A stretch of 64,000 bases of DNA from Pseudovibrio brasiliensis (GCF_018282095.1 NZ_CP074128.1:356748-420747), one strand, 5' to 3'. Positions 35,912 to 45,067 are shown, counted from the stretch's first letter. A program made the numbers and translations. Notes: generated by a model from the sequence alone, not told the origin.

Positions 35912-37486
35912 TTAAGACTTCTGGAACATGGCGAGCATGCGCCGGGTTACGAGGAAGCCACCGAAGATGTTGATACCAGCCATAAAGACTGAAACAGCAG
36001 CAAGAAGAATGACAAGCCAGCTGCCAGACCCGATTTGCAACAGTGCACCCAAGATAACGATGGAAGAAATCGCGTTGGTGACAGCCATCAGCGGGGTATG
36101 CAGAGAGTGAGCAACGCCCCAGATAACCTGGAAGCCAACGAAACACGCCAGAACAAACACGATGAAGTGCTGCATGAAGCTTGCTGGCGCAACAAGGCCA
36201 ACGAGCAGCAGCAATGCACCACCACCAGCAAGCAGAGCAACTTGCTTCTTGGTCTGGTCTTTGAAGGCCGCAACTTCAGCTGCGCGGCGTTCTTCCGGTG
36301 TCAGCTCTGGTGCTTTTTCCTTCGGTTTTTGAGCCGCAATCGCAGCGATTTTCGGCTTTGGCGGCGGGAAGGTGATTTCCCCGTCCTTGGTTGCCGTTGC
36401 ACCGCGGATCACATCGTCTTCCATGTTGATGTTGGCCTGACCGTCCTTCTCAGGGGTCAGGTCTGTCATCATGTGGCGGATGTTGGTTGCGTAAAGTGTA
36501 GACGACTGCGTTGCCATGCGGGATGGGAAGTCAGTGTAGCCGATCACGGTGATACCGTTTTCGGTTACAATCTTCTCGTCCATCTTGGTCAGTTTGCAGT
36601 TGCCGCCTTTTTCAGCAGCAAGGTCTACGATCACGGAACCCGGCTTCATGGACTGGACCATGTCCTCGGTCCAGAGCTCAGGTGCATCGCGGCCCGGGAT
36701 CAGCGCTGTGGTGATGACGATGTCGACTTCCGGCGCCAGCTCACGGAACTTTGCCAGCTGCGCTTCACGGAATTCTGGTGAAGAAACAGAAGCATAGCCG
36801 CCTGTGGCTGCACCGTCCTGCTGCTCTTCCTCAAAGTCCAGATAAACGAACTCAGCGCCCATGGACTCAACCTGTTCAGCCACTTCCGGGCGAACGTCGA
36901 AGGCCAGAGTGATTGCGCCCAGAGATGTGGAAGCGCCGATTGCGGCAAGGCCGGCAACGCCAGCGCCGATGACGAGCACTTTGGCTGGCGGCACTTTACC
37001 GGCAGCGGTGATCTGACCGGTGAAGAAGCGACCGAAGTTGTTACCAGCTTCAATAACAGCACGATAACCGGCGATGTTGGCCATGGATGACAGAGCATCC
37101 ATCTTCTGCGCGCGAGAGATACGCGGCACCATATCCATCGCCAGCACATTCACCTTCTTATCGGCAAACTTTTGAAGGAGCTCTCCATTCTGGGCTGGCC
37201 AGAAGAAGCTGATGACGGTTTGTCCTTCGTGCGTCAGTTCCAGTTCAGAAGTTTCGGGCGGACGGACTTTGATAACAATATCAGAGGTTTCCCAGAGCGT
37301 TTTTGCGTCTGCAACAACCTTTACATCAGCCTCTGTGTAATCTTTGTCAGAGAAGTTTGCAGCTTCACCTGCACCGGATTCAATAGCGCACTCGTATCCC
37401 AGCTTTTGCAGCTGTCGGGCGCTGTCCGGCGTCAACGCGACCCGACGTTCCCCGTCAAGGACTTCCTTGGCAGCCCCTATGATCAT
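35912..37486 (-). CDS. pntA: NAD(P) transhydrogenase subunit alpha
   Basis: 524 aa alpha subunit. Domain I (residues 1-380) carries the alanine-dehydrogenase-like NAD-binding fold ([22 protein letters not shown]), followed by a Pro/Lys-rich linker and four C-terminal membrane helices ([38 protein letters not shown]). Most alphaproteobacteria encode this as two proteins (PntAA and PntAB), so the single-chain E. coli-like form is noteworthy. It is the first gene of the pntAB operon. Confidence 0.96.
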   Translation of the reverse strand: MIIGAAKEVLDGERRVALTPDSARQLQKLGYECAIESGAGEAANFSDKDYTEADVKVVADAKTLWETSDIVIKVRPPETSELELTHEGQTVISFFWPAQNGELLQKFADKKVNVLAMDMVPRISRAQKMDALSSMANIAGYRAVIEAGNNFGRFFTGQITAAGKVPPAKVLVIGAGVAGLAAIGASTSLGAITLAFDVRPEVAEQVESMGAEFVYLDFEEEQQDGAATGGYASVSSPEFREAQLAKFRELAPEVDIVITTALIPGRDAPELWTEDMVQSMKPGSVIVDLAAEKGGNCKLTKMDEKIVTENGITVIGYTDFPSRMATQSSTLYATNIRHMMTDLTPEKDGQANINMEDDVIRGATATKDGEITFPPPKPKIAAIAAQKPKEKAPELTPEERRAAEVAAFKDQTKKQVALLAGGGALLLLVGLVAPASFMQHFIVFVLACFVGFQVIWGVAHSLHTPLMAVTNAISSIVILGALLQIGSGSWLVILLAAVSVFMAGINIFGGFLVTRRMLAMFQKS

Positions 37487-38391
37487 GTTCTAACCTCTTG
37501 CCTGTTAAATAGGTTTCCAGCAGAAATCGCTCGTTACCAACTGTTCCAATCGTTTTTGTTCTCTTTCCCAGCGTAGTGGCTGGTTCCGTTTTTGTGCAAT
37601 GCACCAAAGGCCCTAAACTTTATCGAACTGACCAAAGGAATCTCTTTGAGCAATCTCGTTCGCAAGGCAGGTTAAGCTCCTTGGCGTAAACTGCAAGTCT
37701 CTCCTAAAAACTTCGGAATCCCTTCATCTTTAAAATGGACCCCGTTCAAATCCCAGTAGGGTAAAGCACTATCTGAACGCCAGAATGAAACCTTTACCCA
37801 AGTGTTTGAGCTCAAACTAAAGAACGAGGTGGATAAGTGAAATTGAATGAATCTCAATATAGTTCACATATATAAGAGCGATGGTGAGTATAAACCTCGT
37901 TTTCGGCAGTCTATTGCGGTTTATACTTGCATTTGCTCTTAAGGTGGGAAGAGGAAAACTGTGCCCAAAGTGGCAGTTTAACTGAAATATATTTATATCT
38001 CAGTCTCTAGTAGAAGTTAGATATACCAGTTCATCACTTCGGCGGATGCGACAACCTGACATAGAAGCAACCCTGTGTGTAGATCACGAACGGACACGTG
38101 CGCCTCTGCGTTAATCTGTGCGTTACTATGCAAAATTTTGCGTTTTTATGCGTTGCAATGTGACATCTGGCTGAAAATGGACCTTCAGGAAGGTGGCGTA
38201 CCACTCCACCACAGTAGGTTCTCACCACTGTACCGTGATAGGTCGTGCTTTGCTGAGGATTGCTTTGAGCTAGTATCGCACAAATTCACCAGTTAAATAT
38301 GCCTACTAACTAGATCGCACCAAGCGAGAAGCGCTATGCTGGGGTCAAAGAGACAGTACTATAAGAAACCGAGATTACTTCAGGTCTAAAA
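37487..38391. other. Long AT-rich gap upstream of pntAB, no convincing gene
   Basis: About 900 bases with no coding region that I would call. It holds the pntAB promoter at the left. At 38106-38157 the motif GCGTT occurs four times, and GCAAAATTTTGC at 38130-38141 is a perfect palindrome. Short open frames here are low-complexity and lack ribosome-binding sites. Confidence 0.5.
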
Positions 38392-38700
38392 ATGAAACGA
38401 ACACAGATCAGCTTATCTAAACTGCGTGACATTGGGTGGGCAGAGTGGGATCCGATTGGGTTGTTAGATTCAGATGAGCAATGGAACCAACAGTCATTCG
38501 CCGACGAGTATGATACCTATCTGATGCAAGCTGTAGCTAGATTGCGTCAAGGTGCTTCTGAAAACGAGGTCATCAGTTATCTGATCGATATCGAACGAGA
38601 CTATATGGGCATAGGGATGCAACAAGGTACTACAAGTAGGGCAACTCGCACAGTTCGCAGAATTCAAAAGGAATTGGAGATTTCGACGGAATCTACCTAA
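38392..38700 (+). CDS. Small protein with WDPIG motif, unknown function
   Basis: 102 aa acidic cytosolic protein. It shows the pattern IGWAEWDPIGL, then DEYDTYLMQAVARLRQGASENEVISYLIDIERDYMGIG, which I recall from small helical proteins often annotated as hypothetical or as immunity-like (DUF1871-type). It stands alone in a sparse accessory stretch with no toxin recognised beside it. CAGGT precedes the ATG but is weak. The family link is tentative. Confidence 0.6.
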   Translation: MKRTQISLSKLRDIGWAEWDPIGLLDSDEQWNQQSFADEYDTYLMQAVARLRQGASENEVISYLIDIERDYMGIGMQQGTTSRATRTVRRIQKELEISTEST

Positions 38701-39127
38701 TCACTTCTTTGCCCCCCCCGGAGAGAAAGAACTTATCCCCCTCCTCCGAGCATGTGGCATTCTGTTTGAACGGAATGTACTTGAAGAACTGACTCTCAGA
38801 GATAGCTGGCTGCAGGGAGAAAACCAAGGAATGGACGCCGCGCTCTATATTGGCATCTTCCTGATCTGTATCGGCAGCCTCTACACCTTTTACAGGATCG
38901 CTCAGAAACCTGAGTATGGCCTGCTGTGAAAGCACTCTTTCAGCGAGGGACATAAGCTTGCTGTTCTAACACCTGCTTTCTAGCGCAGGCAGGATACCGC
39001 GTTCAGGCGCGCATCCGCCAAACTTCTCACAACAGGCATCCTCTACGCACTCGGCTTGCCCTTCACAATCTGGCTCTACGCCACCCTCCTCGCACTTATA
39101 GAGCTTTACTCGGATGGCCGCTTATAA
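38610..39127 (+). pseudogene. Possible remnants of small membrane protein genes
   Basis: Two plus-strand frames read like membrane proteins but lack proper starts. One is open from about 38613 and ends at 38929; its last 32 codons from an ATG at 38831 give a hydrophobic helix (LYIGIFLICIGSLYTFYRI). The other ends at 39127 and encodes another strongly hydrophobic stretch (GILYALGLPFTIWLYATLLALIEL) with a stop just before it and no ATG. They could be decayed fragments or very small membrane peptides. An opposite-strand frame here looks like a shadow. Confidence 0.3.
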
Positions 39128-39130
39128 GCC

Positions 39131-39163
39131 CTCAGAGAGAAAGACCAAGTCTCCCTCTCTGAG
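39131..39163. terminator. Hairpin after the second RidA operon
   Basis: CTCAGAGAG (39131-39139) and CTCTCTGAG (39155-39163) form a perfect 9-bp stem with a 15-base loop just beyond the RidA stop on its downstream side. It is a probable transcription end for the leftward RidA/oxidase pair; no long T tract follows. Confidence 0.5.
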
Positions 39164-39179
39164 AACAGCATTCCACCAA

Positions 39180-39530
39180 TCAAGCTGTGGCGGCTGTGAT
39201 GAGGATTTCTACTTTGAGGCTGTCGAGGGCGAGTTTGCATTCGCCGCAGGCGCGGGCTGGTGGGTTTTCAGGGTCAACCCATGCGTCCCAGACGGAGTTC
39301 ATCTCGTCAAAGTCAGCAACATCGTTCAGCCAGATGGTGGCTTGCAGGATGCGGGATTTGTTGGAGCCAGCTTCTTCCAGCAGGGTTTCGATGTTCGCCA
39401 GAATGGCGCGGGTCTGGTCGGCGGCGGTTTTGCCGTTGGTGTCGACCTGACCGGAAAGATGCACGATGCCGTTGTAAATGACGGCCTGGCTCATGCGTGG
39501 GCCTTTGTTCAAACGGGTGATGTCAGACAT
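39180..39530 (-). CDS. RidA family protein (second copy)
   Basis: 116 aa YjgF/RidA protein. Conserved motifs: NGIVHLSGQVDTN, LQATIWLNDVADFDEMNSVWDAWV and the signature PPARACGECKLALDSLKVEILITAA. It shares the same length and several blocks with the RidA at 17964-18314 but is clearly divergent. It lies 17 bases after an FAD oxidase gene on the same strand, the same pairing as the first copy. The likely role is hydrolysing imine products of the adjacent oxidase. Confidence 0.92.
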   Translation of the reverse strand: MSDITRLNKGPRMSQAVIYNGIVHLSGQVDTNGKTAADQTRAILANIETLLEEAGSNKSRILQATIWLNDVADFDEMNSVWDAWVDPENPPARACGECKLALDSLKVEILITAATA

Positions 39531-39547
39531 GGGGTAGTCCTATGCTT

Positions 39548-40648
39548 TTACGTAAAACGGTGTGGTGAAAGAGCTGCCACGATCTCCTCCGGCAATTCGG
39601 AAGGGCGATTGAGGCAGAGGTCTGCGGTGAGGCGGGAGAGCGCCGGGCTGGTCTGGATGCCATAGCCACCTTGAGCGGCGAGCCAGAAGAAGCCGTCTGC
39701 ATCTGGTGCAAAGCCGACAACCGGGCTGCGGTCTTCTACAAAGCTGCGCAAGCCTGCCCAACTGTGTTCCACGCGTGTGACGGAGAAGTTGACGGCATTT
39801 TCAAACCGATAGAGCCCTTCGGCGAGCACCATGTCGTCCACGAAGGCGTCATGGGGCTCAACTGGGTCAGCATCGACGGGTGAAACAAGCAGCTTGCCCG
39901 CTTCAGGCTTGGCGTAAAATGGTTCCGCTGCACCTTCAAACAAAGGCCAGTTGCTGCTGTCTGCGCCCTCTGGCAAGGGCAGAATGGCGGCGGTGCGGCG
40001 CTTGGGGGTCAGGCCTATAGTGGCAACACCAGCAAGTTCCGCAATCTTGTCCGCCCACGCGCCAGCGGCGTTGATGAGAACAGGTGCGGTGAACACGCCC
40101 TTGGGTGTGGTGACCTGCCAGAGATCATTGACGCGCTCAATTGTTGTGGCAGGCGCGGAGAGCACGATCTCTCCACCACGGGATTTGAGCAGGCGGGCAT
40201 AGCCCTGAAACAGCCGGTCCACGTCAATATCGAAGGCATTGGGCTCATAAAGGGCGGAGGACACTTTGTCCGGATCGAGGATCGGCACCATTTCCAACGC
40301 TTGCTCTGCGCTGCGGGTTTCCAGGCCAACGGCATCCTCTTCGAAGGTTTCCAGCTGATCTTCCTGGCCCTCTTCCGCCAACATCAGTAGGCCACGCAGG
40401 GAAAGGACAGTGCTGTCGCAAATGCCTTGCGGGTTCATGAGTGTTGGCTCAGAGGCCGCATTGAGCGCGCGGATGACTGCATTGCCGTAGTTGCGAATGA
40501 AGATCGCGGCAGAGCGCCCGGTGGAGTGGTGACCAATCACCTCTTCCATTTCCAGCACAATGGTTTTGGCGTGCTCAGCTAGGTGTGAGGCAGCGCTGAT
40601 GCCGGCAATGCCGCCGCCGATAACCAGAAAATCGCAATGCTGTGTCAT
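39548..40648 (-). CDS. FAD-dependent oxidoreductase (DAO fold, second copy)
   Basis: 366 aa D-amino-acid-oxidase-like flavoprotein. FAD motif FLVIGGGIAGISAASHLAEHA, then EEVIGHHSTGRSAAIFIRNYG; LINAAGAWADKIAELAG in the middle and GFAPDADGFFWLAAQGGYGIQTSPAL at the C-terminus. It stands without 2Fe-2S or HcnB-like partners, so it may use O2 or another acceptor directly. With the downstream RidA it forms a two-gene unit for oxidation of a secondary amine or amino acid. The substrate is not known. Confidence 0.9.
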   Translation of the reverse strand: MTQHCDFLVIGGGIAGISAASHLAEHAKTIVLEMEEVIGHHSTGRSAAIFIRNYGNAVIRALNAASEPTLMNPQGICDSTVLSLRGLLMLAEEGQEDQLETFEEDAVGLETRSAEQALEMVPILDPDKVSSALYEPNAFDIDVDRLFQGYARLLKSRGGEIVLSAPATTIERVNDLWQVTTPKGVFTAPVLINAAGAWADKIAELAGVATIGLTPKRRTAAILPLPEGADSSNWPLFEGAAEPFYAKPEAGKLLVSPVDADPVEPHDAFVDDMVLAEGLYRFENAVNFSVTRVEHSWAGLRSFVEDRSPVVGFAPDADGFFWLAAQGGYGIQTSPALSRLTADLCLNRPSELPEEIVAALSPHRFT

Positions 40649-41344
40649 GGAAAGCCTCGCAAAGGGATAAATCGGAAAGCTGATATATCTCCTATTTGGT
40701 GAGGCGATGCGAGGGAAAACCGATCTTACGCACCCTTATATTGTCCCTGATACAATTGCTGAGGCCTGCGCACTGCCAGAGGTAAGGCCATTTTGAATAT
40801 TGGTCAGCCAATTAATTATAGAGGGAATCTGCGCCGAATTTCCGAATCTATCTGCCTATCTGAGTAGCGAAAGACAGGCTGGTCGTCTCATTTGGTCGAC
40901 CTATTTGAAGAATTCCTCGAAATCTAAGAATGTATTGGTCGGCAATTTCCAGATGGATTGCACCGAGTGTTTGATAATTGATCTGCAAATAATATGAGTG
41001 ATTGCTAAGCTTTATGAAGTTATAGGTGATGTATATGAGCGATTTGGTGTCTCAGATAGCTTTCATCTAGCAATAAATACATAAACAACATAATTCGCAT
41101 AGAAAATACGCAGTTTATGTGATCCGCGTCATCTTTATTCTATTTAAAATCCCGAGGTTGTCAGAGGCGCGACCAATTGTCAGTGCCAACACCTAGAATT
41201 GATATTTTGGTTGACCTTTTAATGAAATTGGTCAGAAATACCAGCAAGAGATGTTGCCGAGGGGAAGTTCGGTCTCATTTCGTAATTCGGGAATTCCGTA
41301 CCAGATGCTTCTTGTCTGTGTACTTCAAGGGAGAATTTAGAAGA
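40649..41344. other. Non-coding region with repeated TTGGTC motifs before an orphan TRAP binding protein
   Basis: About 700 AT-rich bases. The motif GGTC in TTGGTC-like context recurs: ATTGGTCAGCCAAT at 40799-40812 (inverted arms ATTGG/CCAAT), TTTGGTCGACC near 40891-40901 (with palindrome GGTCGACC), ATTGGTCGGCAAT near 40934-40946, and ATTGGTCAG near 41226-41234. These look like several binding sites for one regulator, for example a GntR-type protein. No convincing gene is present. Confidence 0.45.
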
Positions 41345-42328
41345 ATGTTCCGCAAGTCTCATTTAATTGGTGCTGTGCTTACATCTGCTCTTATGGTGGG
41401 CGCTACTGTTGCAGAAGCAAAGACCTTGAAAGTCAGCCATAACCTGCCGACTGACAATCCGGCACATATCTCTCTGGAGTTCATGGCAAAGCGTGTGAAA
41501 GAGCTTTCCGGCGGCGATGTTAAAATGCGCATCTTCGCAAATGCTCAGCTTGGCACACAGCGTGAATCCGTTGAACTGATGCAGAACGGCCTTCTGGACA
41601 TGGCCCGTTCCAACGCAGCAGAAATGGAAGCCTTTGAAGAGTCTTACTCCGCGTTGACCCTCCCTTACATCTTTGAGAGCGAAGAGCACTATTACAAAGT
41701 GCTGACCTCAGATGTTGCTGAAGACGTCTTCATGGCTTCCAAAGACAAAGGCTTTGTGGGGCTTGCCTTCATGGTGGACGGCTCCCGTTCGTTCTACGCC
41801 AACAAAGAGATCAACAGCCCGGCAGATTTGAAGGGTATGAAGATCCGCGTGCAGCCATCTCCATCCGCAATCCAGATGGTAGAACTGCTCGGCGGCGCAC
41901 CAACCCCTATCTCCTTCGGTGAGCTGTACTCTGCTCTGCAGCAGGGTGTGGTTGATGGTGCAGAAAACAACCCGCAGGCTCTGGTGGACGTGCGTCACGG
42001 TGAAGTTGCTAAAGTCTACTCCCGCGATGAACACACCATGATCCCAGGCGTTCTGATGGTCTCCACCAAAGTGTGGGATGGTCTGGAAGCAGACAGCCAG
42101 AAAGCGTTGAAAACAGCGGCGCGTGAAATGATGGACTTCCACCGCGACCTTTACAACAAGCAGACCCTTGAAGCGATTGAAGCTGCAAAAACCAAGCTTG
42201 AAGTGAAGTTTGTGGAAGTAGAAAAAGGCCCGTTCATCAGCGCAGTTCTGCCAATGCACGATGCGCTTGCAGAAAAGTCACCTAAACTGGCTGATCTGGT
42301 TGCACGCATCAAAGGCCTTGCAAAATAA
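41345..42328 (+). CDS. Orphan TRAP transporter solute-binding protein (DctP family)
   Basis: 327 aa with a Sec signal peptide (cleavage after AEA). DctP core: LKVSHNLPTDNPAHISLEFMAKRV, MKIRVQPSPSAIQMVELLGGAPTPISFGELYSALQQGVVDGAENN, with the carboxylate-binding arginine in KIRVQP. The start ATG is the one preceding the signal peptide; a 56-residue upstream extension is rejected. No DctQ or DctM gene is adjacent: the next gene is on the other strand after a terminator. It must use membrane subunits encoded elsewhere or act as a sensor. Confidence 0.92.
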   Translation: MFRKSHLIGAVLTSALMVGATVAEAKTLKVSHNLPTDNPAHISLEFMAKRVKELSGGDVKMRIFANAQLGTQRESVELMQNGLLDMARSNAAEMEAFEESYSALTLPYIFESEEHYYKVLTSDVAEDVFMASKDKGFVGLAFMVDGSRSFYANKEINSPADLKGMKIRVQPSPSAIQMVELLGGAPTPISFGELYSALQQGVVDGAENNPQALVDVRHGEVAKVYSRDEHTMIPGVLMVSTKVWDGLEADSQKALKTAAREMMDFHRDLYNKQTLEAIEAAKTKLEVKFVEVEKGPFISAVLPMHDALAEKSPKLADLVARIKGLAK

Positions 42329-42355
42329 GCAAAACACTCTCCGGGCAATAAACTT

Positions 42356-42386
42356 AAAACCCCGTCTCAACTGAGGCGGGGTTTTT
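42356..42386. terminator. Rho-independent terminator of the orphan binding protein gene
   Basis: AAACCCCG-T-CTC pairs with GAG-G-CGGGGTTT around an AACT loop and is followed by five T on the plus strand. It closes the binding-protein transcript and faces the convergent pentapeptide gene. Confidence 0.9.
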
Positions 42387-42399
42387 GTGTTCCGGGGGC

Positions 42400-43188
42400 T
42401 TAATCCGGGTCCACCTTGATGCCTAGCCCCTGCAGCAGCAGATGTTGCTGGTTGGCGGAGATCATCATGCCGCGGTAGCCACGCAGGCTGGTGAGGAACA
42501 TGGCGCCCAGGTTTGCTCCTCTCAAATCCGCGTAGGTGAGATCCAGATCATCGGTCTCCGCATCAGAAAGCGTGGTGCGTTTCAGGTCTGCGTTGGTGAG
42601 GTTGGTGTTGGTCAGATTGCTGCTGGTGAGATCGCAGTCAGTCAGGATGCACTCTTCCAGGTCCAGATCAGACAGAGTTGCGTAGTTCAGCTGGCAATCT
42701 GAGAAGGTAGCTCGCGGTTTCAGCGCATGTTTTCCGGCCACTTTGCCAAAGTCACAGCCTTCCAGTGAAGCACCGGTGAGACGGCAGTTCTGGAAAGCAA
42801 TGCAGAACATCTCCGAATAGGGAAAGATGGTTAGCCGCAGATTGCAGTTGTGAAACTCCACATTACTCAGGTCCGTGTGGCGAAAACAGGAACCGCCGCG
42901 CGTGTCGGCGTAATAAAAGCTGCAGTTCTCAAACTTTGCTTCGCGCAAATCGCAGCTTTTGAAAGTGCCTGCCGGAAATTGCGTGTCCTTCCAGATGCTC
43001 TCGCGCAGATCAATGCCGTTGAACTCACTTCCGGGCTCAAAGCTGCAGTTGCGAAACACCACTTCGCGCAGGTCCTTCCCCTCCAGCCACGAGGCCTCCA
43101 GCTCTGCATTTTCAATTGGTTTACCAGACTGCAAAAGCGCAGAGAATGTTTTGAACGTCAGAGCGTCGGAAATATCTGAGGAGGTCAT
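42400..43188 (-). CDS. Pentapeptide repeat protein, Qnr-like
   Basis: 262 aa right-handed beta-helix protein made of A(D/N)LXX-type repeats from about residue 28 to 230 (examples LREVVF, LREAKF, LTGASLEGCDF, LTNTNLTNADLKRT). The C-terminus QQHLLLQGLGIKVDPD matches the terminal helix region that dimerises Qnr proteins (QxxLLxxLGI pattern). The length is about 45 residues above plasmid Qnr. DNA-mimic protection of gyrase is the known role of Qnr/MfpA; for this protein it is inference. It is the only gene in its transcription unit, 483 bases after the LuxR gene. Confidence 0.8.
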   Translation of the reverse strand: MTSSDISDALTFKTFSALLQSGKPIENAELEASWLEGKDLREVVFRNCSFEPGSEFNGIDLRESIWKDTQFPAGTFKSCDLREAKFENCSFYYADTRGGSCFRHTDLSNVEFHNCNLRLTIFPYSEMFCIAFQNCRLTGASLEGCDFGKVAGKHALKPRATFSDCQLNYATLSDLDLEECILTDCDLTSSNLTNTNLTNADLKRTTLSDAETDDLDLTYADLRGANLGAMFLTSLRGYRGMMISANQQHLLLQGLGIKVDPD

Positions 43189-43671
43189 AGGAGCACCGTG
43201 ATGAACGTGGAGAGGATCACTCTGCCATGGGCGATGGCAGCGTTCAATCCAGCGGCTTCAATTTAGCAAGAAAAGACCGGCGTCGCCTTTTGAAATATGG
43301 AAGGCTAAGCCGGTTAGGCAATAATTTGTAACAATATAGGTGGCTTATTTCCCAAGCAAACAAACCACCAAGCAGCAAACTTAAGGACCGAATTGCGGCT
43401 GAAGGTGTGCCTTCTGTGCCAAGGCTGCCCCCGAAAACCTGTGCTCCCGACGCCTCTTGTTTGCTGAGTTAAATTTACTCAGAATTTTCCGAGGCGACTT
43501 GATGCAATTGCACTAATTTTCTGCAGAAAAACATAAAACTCTAAAATTCATGGGTAACGCTCTGATATATCTAAACAAAATATCAGATTATTTTTCTGGC
43601 CAATATGTCAGATGCATGAAAATGAGAGGGTGTACTCAGGGCACTGAGGGAAATCCCTGAAGCGGAATGTA
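43189..43671. other. Gap with a two-step stem-loop upstream of the pentapeptide gene
   Basis: No gene seen. ACCGGC (43276-43281) pairs with GCCGGT (43309-43314), and inside it GCCTT (43285-43289) pairs with AAGGC (43301-43305), with 3-base symmetric internal loops. On the minus strand the stem is followed by CTTTTCTT, so it may be the terminator of the LuxR transcript or a structured leader. The promoter of the pentapeptide gene should lie here. Confidence 0.4.
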
Positions 43672-44817
43672 TCAGGCCTGCCAGGGGTAGCGGGAGAGTG
43701 TCGTCATCACCAGCCGGACGATCTCTGTTTGCGAGCCAACATCCAGTCGTCTTGAAACGTTTGCGATATGGTTCCGCGCCGTATTGTAAGAAATTCCGAG
43801 CAGATCAGCTGCGTCTCGTGTGGACGCGCCGTTGGTCAGCGCTTTCACAACCTCGGTTTCTTTCGGCGTCAGATTCAGCAGATGGCTGATCATCTTGTCC
43901 GGCACATCGGCGAAATCGGTCGGATCAAATACCATGAGAAGACAGAATTTTGGTCTGGCCAAAAACTGCGAAAGATACTCCGGCGCGTCCTTCTGGGTCT
44001 CGATCGGCTGGATGAAGACCAGCGTGTTCGGACCAAACTCGTTGCGGATGATCACCGGCGATGGCAGCGTGTTGGTGTAGATGCTCTGCTTGATGGCGCT
44101 TTCCAGCGCTGTCGCTTCATCCAGCGCTTTGGCGGAAACGCGCATATAGCGGCCAAGCTGCAGGTTGGTGTGCTTGCCCAGCAGCCGCTCTGCCCGACCG
44201 TTCATTACTTGCACGCAGCAATGCTCATCCACCACCAGTGCGCTGAACGGCATCTGCTCCAGCCAGAACTTGCCAAGATCCTTGGTCGGCGCCACCGCTT
44301 CGCGCATGCGGCGCTGTAAGGCAAGCTGAAAAGCGTTGCGGAAGTAAGGCTGCAGGAACTTCACTTCCTCATAGAGTTGATCTTCGTCTTTCTCACTCAC
44401 CCCATCCGGCAGGCAGATGTTCACATAAGAACACAGGCCATCCTGCCGATCGATCATCAGCGTAATAGCCCGGTCGATGTTGTTATTGGCTTCAATGAAC
44501 GTGCCCACATAATCTGGATGCACATCCTCTGCGCGGAAATGGCGATGGGGGCGAACCGGGCCTTCGATGTCAATCTTGCGGAACACTCCCGGCAACGGAT
44601 TGAAATGAGCTACCGGTGCGAAGGTGTTGTGGAAGCTCTGGTCCACATTGAGCACCTTGCGGTAATCATAATGCTGGTCCACCAGACTTTGCACGTTAAT
44701 GGCAAAGGGAAATTCAGAGTACTTTGTCTGCAGTTGCTTCAACGCGTTTTCCAGCGGCTCTTCATTCATGAAGGTCCGGAAGATATCGCTGATACTTTGG
44801 TCCAGAAGCGGTGTCAT
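43672..44817 (-). CDS. LuxR family transcriptional regulator with PAS-like sensor
   Basis: 381 aa (398 if a TTG start at 44868 is used). The C-terminal LuxR helix-turn-helix is clear: LTPKETEVVKALTNGASTRDAADLLGISYNTARNHIANVSRRLDV. Upstream, a PAS-like region (MPFSALVVDEHCCVQVMNGRAERLLGKH) precedes it, and the first 150 residues are of unknown type. It has no acyl-homoserine-lactone domain, so it is not a classic quorum sensor. It is not divergent from its neighbours, so targets are unclear. Confidence 0.88.
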   Translation of the reverse strand: MTPLLDQSISDIFRTFMNEEPLENALKQLQTKYSEFPFAINVQSLVDQHYDYRKVLNVDQSFHNTFAPVAHFNPLPGVFRKIDIEGPVRPHRHFRAEDVHPDYVGTFIEANNNIDRAITLMIDRQDGLCSYVNICLPDGVSEKDEDQLYEEVKFLQPYFRNAFQLALQRRMREAVAPTKDLGKFWLEQMPFSALVVDEHCCVQVMNGRAERLLGKHTNLQLGRYMRVSAKALDEATALESAIKQSIYTNTLPSPVIIRNEFGPNTLVFIQPIETQKDAPEYLSQFLARPKFCLLMVFDPTDFADVPDKMISHLLNLTPKETEVVKALTNGASTRDAADLLGISYNTARNHIANVSRRLDVGSQTEIVRLVMTTLSRYPWQA

Positions 44818-45032
44818 ATCTGGTGTCTGCAATTGGGCTCGATGTGAAAGGGTCAAATCGGCAATCAAAGTTCTCTAATAAAGAAACCGCTTAAGTATTG
44901 AGCTGACTGATTGGTTAAATCAAGTAAGTTGACTGTTTGATCAAAAAAGAAATTGACGTTGCGATATATCAGCAACAGTGCATAAGTATATATTAGGGGA
45001 TGCTGATGGTCGGATTACATATGAAATGAAAA

Positions 45033-45054
45033 AGGCCCGGACAGTGCCGGGCCT
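45033..45054 (-). terminator. Rho-independent terminator of nnrS
   Basis: AGGCCCGG/CCGGGCCT, an 8-bp perfect stem with a 6-base loop, is followed by TTTTC on the minus strand, just past the nnrS stop codon. Confidence 0.85.
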
Positions 45055-45067
45055 CCCTGAGAAGCGA

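Noticed and set aside
38100..38160. GCGTT repeats and palindrome considered as an integron attachment site or CRISPR
   Set aside because: No attC-type core sites, no integrase, and spacing of the repeats is irregular and too short for CRISPR.
38693..38953. 86-codon minus-strand frame in the sparse region
   Set aside because: No ribosome-binding site, overlap with the end of the 102-aa gene and poor protein-like pattern; the plus strand reads more like protein.
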